Source: Burkholderiaceae bacterium (GTDB lineage: Bacteria > Pseudomonadota > Gammaproteobacteria > Burkholderiales > Burkholderiaceae). Taken from it: a stretch of DNA of 24,589 bases. Below are positions 23,342-24,589 of this stretch, one piece after another. The stretch covers positions 1 through 24,589 of the forward strand of contig CANGWT010000004.1 of the NCBI GenBank assembly GCA_947457745.1, in the 5' to 3' direction. The position numbers and the translations under genes were made by a program. The notes below the pieces were generated by a model. That model saw only the letters and a list, made by a program, of their open reading frames with translations. It made no database searches and was not told where the DNA came from. How positions within the stretch are numbered: position 1 is the stretch's first letter; every line of letters begins with the position of its first letter.

Positions 23342-24589
23342 TCAATGGGCCTGGTTATTTCGATATGCCATTACTCCGGCAACGGTATAGAAGGATCCGA
23401 AGATAACAATTCTATCACCCTCACCGGCCTTAGAAAGCGCTTTTTGATACGCTGTAGCAGGATCTGGGAAGCACTCAATGCCACCATCTTCGCCGTTTTT
23501 GACGGACACGCCCAGATCCACCAGCTTCTCAGATAGTGCCGCCGCACTAGCGGCGCGTGGAGTTGGTAAATCAGTGCAAAACCAGAAGTCCACACTATTT
23601 AACAGTGGCTTAATAACCCCAGCAATGTCCTTATCCGCCATTGCGCCAAAAATGGCATAGGTGTAGGGGTGGTAGCCCATCTTATCCAAGCCTTGGCCTA
23701 AGGTCGCTGCTGCATGGGGATTGTGGGCAACATCTAAAACGATCGTTGGCTGGCCTGGCAACACCTGAAAACGACCTGGTAACTCCACCATAGCAAAGCC
23801 ATTGCGAATATCCTGTGCACTAACTGGCAGTCGCTGATGCAAAGCCATCAATGCAGCAATTACAGCGGATGCATTCAGAATCTGATTGGCGCCTCGTAAT
23901 GCGGGGTAGCCTAGACCGCTAAAGCGTTTTTGACGCCCTGCCCAACCCCACTGCTGCTTATCACCCTGAAAGTTATAGTCACGGCCTTGGAGCCATAAAT
24001 CACAGCCGAGTTTTTCAGCGTGATCAATCAAAGTTTGTGGGGGCACGGGATCACCACAGACTGCAATACCGCCAGCTCGGAAAATGCCCGCTTTTTCAAA
24101 ACCAATTGCCTCACGTGTACCACCCAAAAAATCGGCATGGTCTATATCAATACTCGTGACAATCGCACAATCTGCATCAACAATATTGACCGCATCCAAA
24201 CGGCCACCCATACCAACTTCAAGCACTACTGCATCTAATTGAGCCTTGGAAAATAAATGCATGATCGCCAAGGTGGTGAACTCAAAATACGTTAAGGTTG
24301 GCGCATCCACTAAGCTAACGCGAGCTTTTTCAACGGCTGCAAAATGCTCTAGCAAAAGATCATCTTTTACCTCTTCACCGTTAATGCGAGCACGCTCGTT
24401 AAAGACGAGTAAATGTGGAGACATATGGCAACCAACCTTGTAGCCAGACGCTAGCAAAATACTCTCAAGATAGGCGCAAGTAGAGCCCTTGCCATTGGTG
24501 CCGGCCACGGTAATAACAGGGCAATCAAAGTGCATGCCTAGCGCGTCTTTAACACGATTAATTCGAGAAAGACCCATATCGATACCAAC
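23342..24589 (-). CDS. folC: Bifunctional folylpolyglutamate/dihydrofolate synthase FolC (5' end cut by window edge)
   Basis: ATP-dependent ligase that adds glutamate to dihydropteroate and folates. The coding frame stays open past the ATG at 24577, reading VGIDMGLSRINRVKDALG, so the true start lies outside the window and about 416 codons are seen here. The P-loop GTNGKGST is at 26-33 counted from the ATG at 24577; the ATP/Mg and folate-binding region includes TSIDIDHADFLG and the Glu/Asp-rich LEVGMGGRLDAVN. The C-terminal ligase domain has LDVAHNPHAA. No defect is seen. Confidence 0.95.
   Translation of the reverse strand, partial: VGIDMGLSRINRVKDALGMHFDCPVITVAGTNGKGSTCAYLESILLASGYKVGCHMSPHLLVFNERARINGEEVKDDLLLEHFAAVEKARVSLVDAPTLTYFEFTTLAIMHLFSKAQLDAVVLEVGMGGRLDAVNIVDADCAIVTSIDIDHADFLGGTREAIGFEKAGIFRAGGIAVCGDPVPPQTLIDHAEKLGCDLWLQGRDYNFQGDKQQWGWAGRQKRFSGLGYPALRGANQILNASAVIAALMALHQRLPVSAQDIRNGFAMVELPGRFQVLPGQPTIVLDVAHNPHAAATLGQGLDKMGYHPYTYAIFGAMADKDIAGVIKPLLNSVDFWFCTDLPTPRAASAAALSEKLVDLGVSVKNGEDGGIECFPDPATAYQKALSKAGEGDRIVIFGSFYTVAGVMAYRNNQAH

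Overview
The window looks like the chromosome of a low-GC betaproteobacterium of the Burkholderiales, most likely Polynucleobacter or a close relative. This is inferred from the block order folC / SPOR protein / cvpA / purF / metZ, the GcdH and YhhQ versions present, the moderate GC and the complete Sox cluster. It was not tested by any search. No tRNA, rRNA, insertion sequence, CRISPR array or phage gene was seen. The DNA is densely coding and no gene-free stretch exceeds about 160 bases.

Layout. Bases 1-5140 hold housekeeping genes: a YbiT-type ABC-F ATPase cut by the left edge, the queuosine-precursor transporter yhhQ, glutaryl-CoA dehydrogenase gcdH (+ strand), tRNA 2-selenouridine synthase selU, a hotdog thioesterase and a DUF442 sulfur-transferase-like protein. 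Bases 4796-16078 form a long minus-strand sulfur-oxidation region, read right to left: an ArsR-type regulator, soxC, soxD, soxY, soxZ, soxA, soxX, soxB, an exported DsrE-like protein, an exported metallo-beta-lactamase-fold protein, a small monohaem cytochrome c, three YeeE/YedE membrane proteins (one long, two half-size) and DUF442. Facing away from the regulator are modB and modC (molybdate ABC transporter permease and ATPase, no modA), then a Tat-exported high-potential iron-sulfur protein (HiPIP). Bases 18526-24589 carry a SAM methyltransferase, metZ, purF, cvpA, a SPOR-domain protein and folC, which is cut by the right edge.

How it fits together. The SoxAX cytochrome should couple thiosulfate to the SoxY cysteine, SoxB should hydrolyse off sulfate, and SoxCD should oxidise the remaining sulfane sulfur, so full oxidation to sulfate without sulfur globules is expected. 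SoxC needs a molybdenum cofactor, which gives a reason for modBC at the divergent promoter. The HiPIP and the small cytochrome c are candidate electron acceptors. The tail of the operon (DsrE-like, MBL-fold, YeeE/YedE x3, DUF442) looks like a module for moving and processing reduced or persulfide sulfur across the membrane. It is the least understood part of the window and the best candidate for new biology. A tandem AT-rich palindrome upstream of the ArsR-type gene is the best candidate operator.
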